Shown here in pieces: positions 8,123 to 17,674 of a stretch of 53,919 bases of DNA. The DNA comes from Deltaproteobacteria bacterium (GTDB lineage: Bacteria > Desulfobacterota > GWC2-55-46 > JAJCZF01), in contig JAJCZF010000087.1 of assembly GCA_029262535.1 (NCBI GenBank), positions 1-53,919 on the forward strand, read 5' to 3'. The notes under the pieces were generated by a model. The model searched no databases. It was not told the DNA's origin and saw only the letters and a program-made list of their open reading frames with translations. A program made the translations under genes and the position numbers. Each line of letters opens with the position of its first letter. Within the stretch, counting starts at the first letter, position 1.

Positions 8123-11100
8123 TCATCTGTGCGTACTTAAATCTTCTTTTCGAGCGATGGCGAAATGTAGTGTAAAGCTGGTTCCCCTTCCTACCTCGCT
8201 CTCGCATTCTACGGTGGCGCTGTTCTTCTCGGCCAGATCCTTGACTATGGAGAGGCCGAGCCCGATTCCCTTGGGTTTTGTCGTAAAGAGAGGCTCAAAA
8301 ATACGCTCAAGGTTCTCCTTGGCAACGCCTGAGCCTGAGTCAGTTACCGTGACCTCTATCGTACCTCCAGAGAGCATGCTCTTTATCTTCATTGCGCCGC
8401 CTTCAGTCATGGCGCCTACGCCGTTATCGACGAGATTGAGCATTACCCTTCGTATCTGGTCCGGGTCAACGTTTACACGGGGCAGCCCTTCGGCGAGCGA
8501 CCTTTCGACAGTGACGCTATCCGGGAAGGAGTATGAGTCGAGCTGGTCGGAAATAATACCGTTTATATCGCACAGCTCGAAGACCGGAGGCTTTACCCTG
8601 TAGAAGTCGAGCATGTCGGAGATCATCCTCTCCGAGGTCCGTATTTCGCGTTCCAGTATCTTTATATGCTTCCTGACCTTCTCGTCCGCGTCCTTGAGCT
8701 TCATATTGAGAAAGTATATGGAGTTGCTTATAGTTCCGAGCGGGTTTCTGAGGTCGTGCGCTATGTGACCGCCGAGCTGCCCGACGGCGGCGAGTTTCTC
8801 CTTGCGCACAAGCTCGTCCTGGGTCTTTTTAAGCTCCGCGGTGCGCTCTGTGACGCGCTCTTCAAGTATATCGTTCATGCGCCTGAGTTCTTCTATCGCC
8901 CGGCAACGCTCCACATAGTTGCCTATCTCCGCGGCGAGGGCCTCTATGAGGTCTCTCTCTTCCTTGAGGAACGGCCCTCCTCCGGAGCCGGAACTTTCTC
9001 TCGCTTCAAGGTAGGCTACCTCCACCCGGCCTATATCCTCTTCTCCCGCGCTTATCACAGCCGACTGCATCCACTCTGTATCTTTAAATCCCTCAGTCTC
9101 GAAGGAGGCCTCGTTCAGGGTTATGCGGGCGCGGGTGATATCGGGGTATTGCCACGCCGGGGGAAGTATCTCCACCACGGCCTGCATGGTCTCCTCATAT
9201 GAGACTGCCGGGTCGTCCATTATCTTGAGCGCGGCGTATAGGCCGTGTTGCTCCTTGACGCGCTCGCCGAGGTCGTGGGTGCGTTTGCGTAATGCCTTCT
9301 CCGCCTCTTTATTTTCGGTTATGTCGTACATCACACCAGTCATCGATATGGGTTTACCGTCCGTGCCGATTTCCCAGCTTACCCGGTCCTCGACCCAGTG
9401 GGCGCCGCCGTCCTTCCTGACGATCCTGTATTCTATAGTGACGTTTTTCAGTTCCTTCCTCGCATTTTCCATGTTCCTTATGACCTTTTCGCGGTCGTCG
9501 GGATGGAGGGTCTTCTCCCACAGGTCGGGGTCGTCAAGCCACTCATTCGCAGTATAGCCGTAAATTGTCACTATAGCAGAACTCACGTATGTCGCTATGA
9601 GGGTTTCAGGATCCGCACGGTATACAAGTTCGGCAAGGCTCTCCGTCAGGCCGCGATAGCTCTCTTCGCTTTCTCTTATGGCCTCTTCGGTGAGCCTTAT
9701 TGCGGTGAGGTCGTGCGCAACGCATACTATCGACTCTGCCTCCCCGGCCGAGCCTTTCAGGATGGAAGACGAAAAGAGGACCGGTATCTTCGTCTCGTCC
9801 CTTCGTAGCAGCTCTTTTTCGATATCGGAGAGAGGCTCTCTTTTGGCGAGGCTCTCTTCGAGCATCTCCGTGACTTGCCCATCCGGCGGGAAGAGGAGGT
9901 CTATGGATTCGCCCACAAGCTCTTTTTCGCTATAGTCGATGAGCCTCATGGCGCCTACGCTGGCCTTCGTAATCTTCATATCCATGTCAAGGACCAGTAC
10001 GGCCTCGCTCATGGAGTTTATGATGCCGTTAAGATAGTTCTTTGAGACCGTCGTAGCGCGTAGTTGCGCGGTCATGCGGTTGAGCGAATCGGCGAGGCTG
10101 CCGATCTCGTCGGAGGAAGCGTTATCGACCCTCGCGTCGAAGTCGCCCCGGCCCACCCGGCTCGCCATCTCCTTCATCTCTACTATGGGAGAGGCGAACC
10201 TTTTGCCGATTAACATTGCAAGCAGAGCGGTGAGCAGTATGGTGAGCCCCCCGATAGTAAGGATAAAACGCTCCTCGGTGTAGAAAGAGAGCACGCCTGT
10301 CAGGTCGTATCTTGTGAGGATGTACCAGCTCTCCCCTTTATTTCCGAGTATGTGGTCTATGGACTCGTGGCTTCCGCCGAAACCGAACTCGGAAGAACCG
10401 AGCGTAATAGAGACGGGCGCATAGCCGTAGAGGGCTTTCTTTCCGCCCTCTCTTATTATGATTGAGCCGCTCCTTTTGCCTGCCATGGCCTCTACTATGG
10501 CGGGCGCGACCGTCTCTTTAAGCGGATCCACTCCCTCCGCGGCCAGTATGAGCCCCCCGGAGCGGACCGCCATGATAGCGCTCTCTTCGACAAAGCGGTG
10601 GCCGAGGATAATACTATCCATCAGGTCGTCTATCTTTAGATTAAACTTTAGTATACCCGCTACCGATCTTTCTTCCATCATAGGCACGGTTACGCCGATG
10701 ACGTGCTCCCCGACGCTCTTGTCGAAGCCTCGGTCGTCTATGAATACCTTGCCAAGACCCCTGTTATAGGCCGCAACCCACCAGTACTTATGCCCGTGGG
10801 CGAGGGTGGTCAGCTTCCCGGTCGTAGCCACCAGCGAACCGTATCGATTCGTGAGGAATAGTTCGCCGTACTCTTCGGGATGTTTCCGGACTTGAGCGGT
10901 AAGGTGAGTCGCCACGGGGTTGGTCATATAAGAAGATACAAAGAGGTCGGCCGGGTCGTCCGTCGCCATCCACCTCTCGTTAAGCTCCTTAATAAGTATC
11001 TCTCTCTTTGCGCGTTCGAGTCCCTTGAATTCGGCGTTGCTTTCCATAAGGGTCTTTTTCAGGAGCGGTATATCGGCAAAGACCTCTACCCTGGCAATCT

Positions 11101-11278
11101 TCTCGCGCAGGAGCACTTCGACATGTTCGGCCCTCTCCAGCGCGCCCTTTTGTACCTGAAAGTGGAGGTCGTCAATCGTTGCCGAGCGCATGTAGAAGTA
11201 GTAGGCCAGCGAGAGCAGGACCAGGATGATGATTCCGAAGACGAATATAATCGATGATAATTTATATTGCAGCTTCAT
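8123..11278 (-). CDS. Membrane sensor histidine kinase (dCache-HAMP-PAS-PAS-GAF-like)
   Basis: A 1051-residue kinase. In order: transmembrane helix (about 8-30), large periplasmic dCache-like sensor (35-330), second transmembrane helix (about 337-358), HAMP, two PAS domains (about 415-530 and 545-665), a GAF-like region, a coiled segment, and a HisKA domain with the H-box GGHIAHDLRNPLG. The C-terminal HATPase shows NLVDNGVGAM, DSGSGV and GIGLGLSI. It is the last gene of the ten-gene minus-strand operon and starts two bases after the HD-GYP gene ends. Its H-box and following residues closely resemble those of the REC-PAS kinase at 15893-17674, so the two kinase cores are probably paralogues that may share response regulators. 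The ligand is unknown. Confidence 0.92.
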   Translation of the reverse strand: MKLQYKLSSIIFVFGIIILVLLSLAYYFYMRSATIDDLHFQVQKGALERAEHVEVLLREKIARVEVFADIPLLKKTLMESNAEFKGLERAKREILIKELNERWMATDDPADLFVSSYMTNPVATHLTAQVRKHPEEYGELFLTNRYGSLVATTGKLTTLAHGHKYWWVAAYNRGLGKVFIDDRGFDKSVGEHVIGVTVPMMEERSVAGILKFNLKIDDLMDSIILGHRFVEESAIMAVRSGGLILAAEGVDPLKETVAPAIVEAMAGKRSGSIIIREGGKKALYGYAPVSITLGSSEFGFGGSHESIDHILGNKGESWYILTRYDLTGVLSFYTEERFILTIGGLTILLTALLAMLIGKRFASPIVEMKEMASRVGRGDFDARVDNASSDEIGSLADSLNRMTAQLRATTVSKNYLNGIINSMSEAVLVLDMDMKITKASVGAMRLIDYSEKELVGESIDLLFPPDGQVTEMLEESLAKREPLSDIEKELLRRDETKIPVLFSSSILKGSAGEAESIVCVAHDLTAIRLTEEAIRESEESYRGLTESLAELVYRADPETLIATYVSSAIVTIYGYTANEWLDDPDLWEKTLHPDDREKVIRNMENARKELKNVTIEYRIVRKDGGAHWVEDRVSWEIGTDGKPISMTGVMYDITENKEAEKALRKRTHDLGERVKEQHGLYAALKIMDDPAVSYEETMQAVVEILPPAWQYPDITRARITLNEASFETEGFKDTEWMQSAVISAGEEDIGRVEVAYLEARESSGSGGGPFLKEERDLIEALAAEIGNYVERCRAIEELRRMNDILEERVTERTAELKKTQDELVRKEKLAAVGQLGGHIAHDLRNPLGTISNSIYFLNMKLKDADEKVRKHIKILEREIRTSERMISDMLDFYRVKPPVFELCDINGIISDQLDSYSFPDSVTVERSLAEGLPRVNVDPDQIRRVMLNLVDNGVGAMTEGGAMKIKSMLSGGTIEVTVTDSGSGVAKENLERIFEPLFTTKPKGIGLGLSIVKDLAEKNSATVECESEVGRGTSFTLHFAIARKEDLSTHR

Positions 11279-11280
11279 GG

Positions 11281-14200
11281 CTAGACCTGTTCGGTTTCTT
11301 CCTTAAGTGTCAGGAACGCCTCAACCACCTTCGGGTCGAATTGCGTGGAGGAACACCTACTGAGTTCGGCCACGACCTTCTCGATGGAGAGCCCCTTCCT
11401 GTAGGGCCTGTCAGACATCATGGCGTCTACCGTGTCGGCTACCCCGATGATGCGGGCAAACCACGGTATATCCTCTCCCTTTATCCCGTCCGGGTAGCCC
11501 CTTCCGTCGTAGCATTCGTGGTGGTGCTTTACGGCCGGGATAAGGTCGGCAAACTGCTTTACGGGCATAAGTATCTCGGCCCCTTTTGTCGTGTGGTTCT
11601 TCATAACCTCATATTCCTCGTCGGTGAGCTTCTTGGGCTTGTCGAGTATCGATTCATATGTGCCGATCTTTCCGACATCGTGAAGGAGCGCGGCCAGTTC
11701 GAGGCGAGTTAGCTCCTCGTCCTTTACGCCCAGTATCCTGCCAAGCTTGACGACGGTCTCCGTAACCCTGTTCGAGTGGCCCGATGTCCATTTGCTCTTG
11801 GCGTCTATGGCCTCGGTGAGCGAGCGGACCGTGCCCATAAAGAGTTCGTTAAGGTCGGTGACCAGGCGCGCGTTCTCAAGGGCCACGGTGAGCTGGTCGG
11901 CGACCGTCTCAAGGGTTGTAAGGTTATCGTAGGTAAAGCCGGAGGGCCTTACGGAATAGGTCGAGACCACCCCGATGGGCTCTCCCTTCACTATAAGCGG
12001 CACCCTTATGCCCGACACGATCCCGGCCTTAAGCAGCCGTGCCTCAAAGGGCAGCCCCCCTTCGCCATTATTCAGGTCGGCGATAAACTGCGGCCTCTTA
12101 TCCTTTAGCACATCGTATCCGCTCGTCTCCTCAAAGGGTATGCGGTCGCCCTTTGAAAGTATCTTGAGGCCCGAGCCCGCTGTGGCTACAAAGTCCGAAT
12201 TGTCATGGTCGGCAAGGAGCGCGCTGACACACTCGCTCGGTATGAGCCTGTTTATCATAAGGGCGACGGTCTCCAGTATCTCGCTTGAGTCGAGCGTGGA
12301 GAGTATGGCGCGGTCTATCTCGTTCTGTACGTGTATGGTCTCTATCTTGCCGCTAAGCTCGACCGTCTTTCTGAGGACGTCGCGGTATAACTCCGCCTCG
12401 CGCAGGGCTACCGATACCTGGTTCGTTATGCCTTCCATCAGCGCGATATCCCTCAGGCCGAAGGCCCTTGCCTTATTAAAATAAAAGCCCGCTATGATGA
12501 GCCCCAGGGGTTCGCCATCAGAGAGCAGGGGCAGGACGGCCAGGGCGGCGACGTCCGGAATTATCGTTGCGGCTTCGTCCTTTTCTATAATAAAGGGCCT
12601 GTCGGTTAGCTCTTTAAGTAGTGCGTCGTCTCTCTTTAGTTCTGTGGACCTGAAGAGCGGGACGAGGTGCGGCTCAAGTCCGTTCGATTCGACCGGGTGG
12701 TATCGGCCCATCTCTTTATTCCAGAGGTAAACGAGTGTGAAGTCCGCGCCGAGTATGGAGGTGCATGACGCCGCGGCATTAACGAAGAAGGCCTCGATAT
12801 TGACCGTTTCCTGCGTTGCGCTCGATAGCGCCAGAAGGCTCTCCGATATATAGGCCTCCTCTTGAACCCTCTTTTCGGCTATTTTTATATCGGTTATGTC
12901 TTCCAGTATATGAATGGAATAGCGATAATCTCCGTGAGTATCCGTTATAGGGTAGTACCTTACCTTGAATATTTTCCCTATATGTGGCAAGGAAATCTCT
13001 TCTTCTTCCTCATTCTTAATAGACTTTTTTAATGCGCTTAAGCACATATTGAACGGACCTTTCCGCTTGGGAAAAACCTCGTAGTAAGGCCTTCCGATGA
13101 CCTCCTTGATAGGGCATTCAGCCAACCTGGCATAGGTAGTGTTGGCTCTAACAACCCTGAAGTTTGAATCATGAATAAATAGCGGGTCGGTAATGGCGTC
13201 GAAGGTCTCGGCCCATTCTTTTCTGGACGTCTCGACATCTTCGAGGATATTCATTACGGCCATCCTCGAATCGCCAAGTTCCTTTATGGAGGCGTCAAGC
13301 TCCTTTGTTCTCTCCTGGACCTTCTCTTCGAGATCTTTGGCGTGGCTCTTTATCGCGGCCTCGAACTCCTTTCTCTCGGAGAGGTCTCTCGTGATCTCAA
13401 GCAGGTATCTCTTTCCGTCCGAATCGAATATCGACGCGGCTATCTCGACCGGCATTTCTCGCCCGTCCTTGCATCTAATAACCGTGTCGTGAAGGTAGCC
13501 CCGTCCCGCCTTTAGCCAGAGCCCCACGGAGTCCTTGTATTCCTTGAGCCATCTGCCGGTATGGAGTCTGTCCGGGTTCATCCCGATAAGTTCGTCTTTG
13601 GAGTAACCGGTTATCCTCTCTGCGGCCGGGTTCGCATCGGTAATCACCGGAGGCTCTATGGTGCGAAGCACTATCGCGTCTGCGGCGGTCTCGACGATGC
13701 TCGCGTGCCTCTTCAGTAGTCCTTCAAGCTCGGCGGTCTTTTTCCCCAGTTGCAGGGACTTTACCGCGACTTCGGCGGCCTTGCGATCCGTCTCCGACTT
13801 CGCTTCCTCCAGCGAGTCGCGGGCCTTCAGGAGGGACTCTCCCATGGAGTCGAAGGCCGAGCCGAGCGCCTCCATCTCGTCGCCGGTCTTGAGGGCGACC
13901 CTGTAAGAGAGATTGCCTCCAGAGAGCGTATCGGCCCCCGTTTTCAATCTTCTAAGCGGTGTAAGGATACTTTTGCGCACAATGAGCAGGGAAGCGATGG
14001 CAATTATCAGGAGGATTAAGAAGCTGAATAGGATCGAGTAATAAAAATATTTATGGAGTAGCTCGCTGAGCGCGCCCAACGTTACCGTAATCGATATGGC
14101 CCCGGCCACTTCACCTACCTCGGCGTTGTGACAGCCGAGGCACTCTTTTTTGAAGAAGAAGGGCGTTACCACCCTGGCCGCATGTTCCGGCTCTCTAAAA

Positions 14201-14562
14201 ATCTCTTCTGCCCTCTCCCCTGCCAGCGCAGCCATGTCGAGATCGTCCGTGGCCTGCTCGTCCTCTTCGACTCCGTACTGCCTGTCCACGGAGGGACCGT
14301 GAATAATCCGAATATCTCGAATATCTTCCAGCTTCGATAACCTTTCGATAACAGCCCTGTTCTCAGCCCTGCCGCCCCCGAGTCTCATGGAAGCGTTAAT
14401 TTCGTCGAATATGACCATGCTCGAACGCCGGCCCTCTTCGAGACCGACAGTGGCTTCGATATTCCTGTGGAGAACAAAGTAATAGCCTATTGCCGCCAGC
14501 AGTCCCAGCGCCATCAGCACGCATAAATATAAGGCAAATTTATATCTAAGTCCTATCCTCAT
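11281..14562 (-). CDS. HD-GYP phosphodiesterase with periplasmic CxxCH haem-type sensor, PAS and GAF domains
   Basis: A 1093-residue membrane protein predicted to degrade cyclic di-GMP. Domain order: TM1 (about 8-30), periplasmic domain (30-165) with a c-type haem motif CLGCH at 141-145, TM2 (about 172-193), HAMP, coiled coil, PAS (about 290-410), PAS (about 455-570), two GAF domains (about 575-725 and 745-895) and a complete HD-GYP domain (about 900-1085). HD-GYP residues are intact: HSNR, HDVGKIG, HHHECYDGRGYPDG. The VTPFFFKKECLGCH...GAISI context resembles periplasmic haem or redox sensor domains seen in deltaproteobacterial receptors. Haem attachment would need cytochrome c maturation and is not proven here. 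It lies between REC-PAS and kinase genes of the chemosensory operon. Confidence 0.92.
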   Translation of the reverse strand: MRIGLRYKFALYLCVLMALGLLAAIGYYFVLHRNIEATVGLEEGRRSSMVIFDEINASMRLGGGRAENRAVIERLSKLEDIRDIRIIHGPSVDRQYGVEEDEQATDDLDMAALAGERAEEIFREPEHAARVVTPFFFKKECLGCHNAEVGEVAGAISITVTLGALSELLHKYFYYSILFSFLILLIIAIASLLIVRKSILTPLRRLKTGADTLSGGNLSYRVALKTGDEMEALGSAFDSMGESLLKARDSLEEAKSETDRKAAEVAVKSLQLGKKTAELEGLLKRHASIVETAADAIVLRTIEPPVITDANPAAERITGYSKDELIGMNPDRLHTGRWLKEYKDSVGLWLKAGRGYLHDTVIRCKDGREMPVEIAASIFDSDGKRYLLEITRDLSERKEFEAAIKSHAKDLEEKVQERTKELDASIKELGDSRMAVMNILEDVETSRKEWAETFDAITDPLFIHDSNFRVVRANTTYARLAECPIKEVIGRPYYEVFPKRKGPFNMCLSALKKSIKNEEEEEISLPHIGKIFKVRYYPITDTHGDYRYSIHILEDITDIKIAEKRVQEEAYISESLLALSSATQETVNIEAFFVNAAASCTSILGADFTLVYLWNKEMGRYHPVESNGLEPHLVPLFRSTELKRDDALLKELTDRPFIIEKDEAATIIPDVAALAVLPLLSDGEPLGLIIAGFYFNKARAFGLRDIALMEGITNQVSVALREAELYRDVLRKTVELSGKIETIHVQNEIDRAILSTLDSSEILETVALMINRLIPSECVSALLADHDNSDFVATAGSGLKILSKGDRIPFEETSGYDVLKDKRPQFIADLNNGEGGLPFEARLLKAGIVSGIRVPLIVKGEPIGVVSTYSVRPSGFTYDNLTTLETVADQLTVALENARLVTDLNELFMGTVRSLTEAIDAKSKWTSGHSNRVTETVVKLGRILGVKDEELTRLELAALLHDVGKIGTYESILDKPKKLTDEEYEVMKNHTTKGAEILMPVKQFADLIPAVKHHHECYDGRGYPDGIKGEDIPWFARIIGVADTVDAMMSDRPYRKGLSIEKVVAELSRCSSTQFDPKVVEAFLTLKEETEQV

Positions 14563-14609
14563 GGTAACAGCCCTTTGGAAAAAATTTATTTTTTCTCTAC
14601 TCGCGCCTC

Positions 14610-15494
14610 TTATTCGCCGAGTCTGGCCTTCAGTTCCTTTACCGTCGCCTTGAGCTTGATCATGTCAAGCTCGCGGCCGACCATGAGCTTGTTCATCCTC
14701 TCAAGCTCACCGACCTTCTCCTTGAACTCGTTGTCACGGCGTTTTCTCTCGGTGATGTCCCGGATGATGGCTATAAAGGTATGCGCGCCCTTTTTTCTCA
14801 TGGAGGATATGCTTATCTCGATCTCGATAACTACGCCGTCCTTGCGTCTTGCGTGCAGCTCAAGGGTCTGCCTGCGGGCCGGGCACTCGCCGGTCTCAAT
14901 ATACTCCTTAACAGACGCATTGTGTATGGGGGCCTTCTCCTCGCGCATGATGAGGGTGAGGGGCTGTCCAACGACCTCATCCTCGCTATAGCCGAGCATG
15001 GACTCCGCGCTCTTGTTCCATAGGGTAATGTTACCCTCTTCGTCTGCGATGATTATCGCGTCGGTCGATGTCTCGACGAGGCCGCGGAAGCGCTCTTCGG
15101 ATTCCGAAAGCTCCGTAACGAGCCTCTGGCGGTCGATGAGGTTCTCAATCCTGATGCAAGCGTCGTCCAGATCGAGTGGTTTTATAAAGTATCCGCTCGC
15201 CCCGTCCTTTAAGGCCTCGACGGCGTTCTGGAGGGAGGCGTTGCCCGTGACGATGACGCAGACCATTTCGGGGTAGTCGGCCTTGAGCCGCTTTAGCAGA
15301 TCTATGCCGTCCATGTCTGGTAGCTTAAGGTCAATAAGGGCCGCGTTAAAGCGTATCCGTGCGGCCTTTTCAATCGCCTCCGCGCCGGTGAAGGCCGACT
15401 CTGGCGAGTAGCCCTTTTCTTCAAATATATCGGTAAGGGTCTCGCACGCCGCCGGGTCGTCGTCTATTATCAAAAGTCTCGTAAGCGCCATCAC
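14610..15494 (-). CDS. Response regulator with REC-PAS-coiled coil architecture
   Basis: A 294-residue soluble protein with a receiver domain (about 6-120; phospho-acceptor Asp in LIDLKLPDMDG), a PAS domain (about 135-250) and a C-terminal coiled segment (MNKLMVGRELDMIKLK). That coil normally links PAS domains to a kinase core, but here the protein ends, so there is no output or catalytic domain. It may act as a phosphorylation-dependent adaptor or dimerisation partner for the kinases of the same operon. The start is either of two adjacent Met codons at 15494/15491. Its receiver and PAS are very like the N-terminus of the 25812-27794 kinase, suggesting duplication followed by loss of the kinase half. 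Confidence 0.88.
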   Translation of the reverse strand: MMALTRLLIIDDDPAACETLTDIFEEKGYSPESAFTGAEAIEKAARIRFNAALIDLKLPDMDGIDLLKRLKADYPEMVCVIVTGNASLQNAVEALKDGASGYFIKPLDLDDACIRIENLIDRQRLVTELSESEERFRGLVETSTDAIIIADEEGNITLWNKSAESMLGYSEDEVVGQPLTLIMREEKAPIHNASVKEYIETGECPARRQTLELHARRKDGVVIEIEISISSMRKKGAHTFIAIIRDITERKRRDNEFKEKVGELERMNKLMVGRELDMIKLKATVKELKARLGE

Positions 15495-15515
15495 ATGGGC
15501 CTCCCAAGTCCCGCT

Positions 15516-15896
15516 CTAGTCTTTTAGGTCATTCTGTATGATAATTTCGCCGATGACATTGATAAGTTCTCCCACGGGAAGGGGCTTGAAGACGACCTTA
15601 TAGGCCCCCTCTTCCTTTGCCTCCTCCACGAGCTCGTCGGACGTATAGGCCGTCATCATTATCACCCGGATATTGGGCCTTATCTTTTTGATCTCTTTAA
15701 GCGTCTCCACGCCGTTAATGCCGGGCATCTTGATATCGGAGAGAATTATATCGAAGGACCTCTCATTTACGAGATTAATGGCGTAGTAACCGTCGTTCGC
15801 GATTGCGACCTCCATGCCGTGTTCGTCCAGGATGTCCTTCATCGTTTCGGTCATGCCGGTGTCGTCGTCTATTACAAGTATCGATACCTTCTTCAT
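15516..15896 (-). CDS. Single-domain response regulator (CheY-like receiver)
   Basis: A 126-residue stand-alone receiver domain. The acidic pocket (IDDD), phospho-acceptor Asp in IILSDIKMPGING, Thr/Ser switch (MMTAYT) and Lys (FKPLP) are all present. It overlaps the upstream REC-PAS-kinase gene by four bases (ATGA), so translation is coupled. It is a candidate phosphate sink or shuttle between CheA and the operon's kinases; no DNA-binding region is present. Confidence 0.92.
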   Translation of the reverse strand: MKKVSILVIDDDTGMTETMKDILDEHGMEVAIANDGYYAINLVNERSFDIILSDIKMPGINGVETLKEIKKIRPNIRVIMMTAYTSDELVEEAKEEGAYKVVFKPLPVGELINVIGEIIIQNDLKD

Positions 15897-17674
15897 GGTA
15901 TTATCCCGTCCTCCTCACGTTTTAGCGGTAGAAGCAGGGTGAATGCCGTGCCCTTGCCCTCCGCGCTCTTGAACTCTATAGTTCCGTTATTCTTCTCAAC
16001 GAGGTCATTAACTATGGAGAGTCCGAGCCCGATGCCGTGCATCTTGCTGGTGAATAGGGGCTCGAATATCTTTCTGTAATTTTCTTTCGGTATGCCCATG
16101 CCGGTGTCGCTTACCGTTATCTCGCAAAGGCCCCTCCTGAGAGAGGTGGATGCCTCCAGCGTGCCGCCGTCCGGCATGGCGTCCACGGCGTTCGAGAGGA
16201 GGTTTATGAGGACCCTGCTTATCTGGTCGGGATCGATTGATATCTTTGAAAGATCGTTGTCGTAGTTCGTCGTTACTTTTATATTTTCCGTGGTACTTAC
16301 GTTCTCGATAGTTTCGCCTATGAGTGAATTTATGTCAACTTCTTTGAAGTCCGGAGGCCTTATCTTGTAGAAGTCGAGCATCTCTGAGATAATATTGTTG
16401 GCGCGTTTGACCTCGTGTGTGAGTATTTCGAGGTGTTTTCCTATCTTCTCGTCCGTCCCCTTGAGCTTCATGTTGAGATAGTAGGCGGAGTTAGCGATTA
16501 CGCCTATGGGGTTTCTGAGGTCGTGGGCGATATGGCCGCCCAGCTGTCCGGCAAGGGTGAGTTTCTCTTTTGCGGCAAGGGCCTCGTTCAGGCGGTGTAG
16601 TTCCTCTTCTGCAAGCTTTCTGTCGGTTATATCCCTTATCACTCCGACGGTGCCGATAAAGTTGGATTTCTCGGCCGCGGGGTTGCTCTCGTAGAGCCCC
16701 GAGCTGTTTACCTCGACCGTTATCTCGTTCTCGCCCATTGACTCAATGAGTGCGGGCTCCTTACTTTCGCTTCCCTTTGCAATGAGGTTTACCTCAAGCC
16801 CGGTCGTCTTTCGCTCACCGGTCCTTCTCTCGTCAAAGAGCTTGGGTCCGTCTTTGTCGCCGGTGGCGGTGCCTGCTATCTCTTCGATAATCTTATTGCG
16901 GCTAACCCTGGCAAGGTCGGGCGGGACGATTATCTCGCTAAAATGCCTGCCGAGCAGTTCGCCGGGCTCGTAGCCGAACCTCTTTACGGCATAGTTTACA
17001 AAGGTGAACTCTCCGTCGCTGTTTATTTTGTATACGACGTCCGGTATGGTCTGCACCAGGGTCTCGAAGCGCTCCTCGGAGAGCCTCAGGGCCAAGAGGT
17101 TCTTAGTGAGGTCCTGATTCATGGCTTCTAGTTTGCCCTTGGCGTCGATGAGGTCCTGGTTCTGGATGGCGGCGTTCTCGTAGGTCGAGAGAAGCAGGTT
17201 GAGTATTTGTTTCGGGGAGGCTGAAATCTTTCGCTTCTCGTCGGAGTAGGATACCTCTATCACTTCTTTGGGCATCATCCATTCGTTTATCGGCGGGTTC
17301 GCTAGTAGCTGCTCAACCTTCTCCAGCAGGTATTTTTCGTTAAACGGCTTTGTGACATAGCGGTCGGCGCCCGATTCGACACCGTACAGAACATCCTCCA
17401 TATCCGAGAGCGATGTGAGTATGATAAGCGGTATGTCGCGGAGCCCTTCGTCCGCCTTTACGGCCTGACAGAGTTCGAATCCGTTCATCCCGGGCATCAT
17501 GATGTCGCTTACTATCAGTTCAGGCAGCATCTCCTTCGCTTTCACGAGCCCGTCCTTGCCGTCCACTGCGGATATTACGTCGTAACCGGCGCAGTCGAGC
17601 GCGCGCCGCAGTACCTCGCGCTGGAGCGGGCTGTCCTCGACTATAAGTATCCTGGCGGGAATATTTTTACTCAT
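15893..17674 (-). CDS. Hybrid REC-PAS-histidine kinase
   Basis: A 593-residue cytoplasmic protein. It has an N-terminal receiver (about 8-125; VSDIMMPGMNG), a coiled linker, a PAS domain (about 205-335), HisKA with H-box GGHIAHDLRNPIG (near 365-375) and HATPase with NLLSNAVDAM, DTGMGI and GIGLGLSI. A receiver at the N-terminus suggests that it is controlled by phosphorylation from another kinase, for example the CheA of this operon. Its gene overlaps cheB by four bases at its start and the lone receiver gene by four bases at its end. It has no membrane segment. A relay from CheA to this kinase and then to the downstream receivers is inference. Confidence 0.92.
   Translation of the reverse strand: MSKNIPARILIVEDSPLQREVLRRALDCAGYDVISAVDGKDGLVKAKEMLPELIVSDIMMPGMNGFELCQAVKADEGLRDIPLIILTSLSDMEDVLYGVESGADRYVTKPFNEKYLLEKVEQLLANPPINEWMMPKEVIEVSYSDEKRKISASPKQILNLLLSTYENAAIQNQDLIDAKGKLEAMNQDLTKNLLALRLSEERFETLVQTIPDVVYKINSDGEFTFVNYAVKRFGYEPGELLGRHFSEIIVPPDLARVSRNKIIEEIAGTATGDKDGPKLFDERRTGERKTTGLEVNLIAKGSESKEPALIESMGENEITVEVNSSGLYESNPAAEKSNFIGTVGVIRDITDRKLAEEELHRLNEALAAKEKLTLAGQLGGHIAHDLRNPIGVIANSAYYLNMKLKGTDEKIGKHLEILTHEVKRANNIISEMLDFYKIRPPDFKEVDINSLIGETIENVSTTENIKVTTNYDNDLSKISIDPDQISRVLINLLSNAVDAMPDGGTLEASTSLRRGLCEITVSDTGMGIPKENYRKIFEPLFTSKMHGIGLGLSIVNDLVEKNNGTIEFKSAEGKGTAFTLLLPLKREEDGIIP

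Noticed and set aside
8091..8603. Plus-strand 170-codon frame over the kinase 3' end
   Set aside because: It lies antisense to the HATPase domain of a clear histidine kinase and shows no domain of its own.
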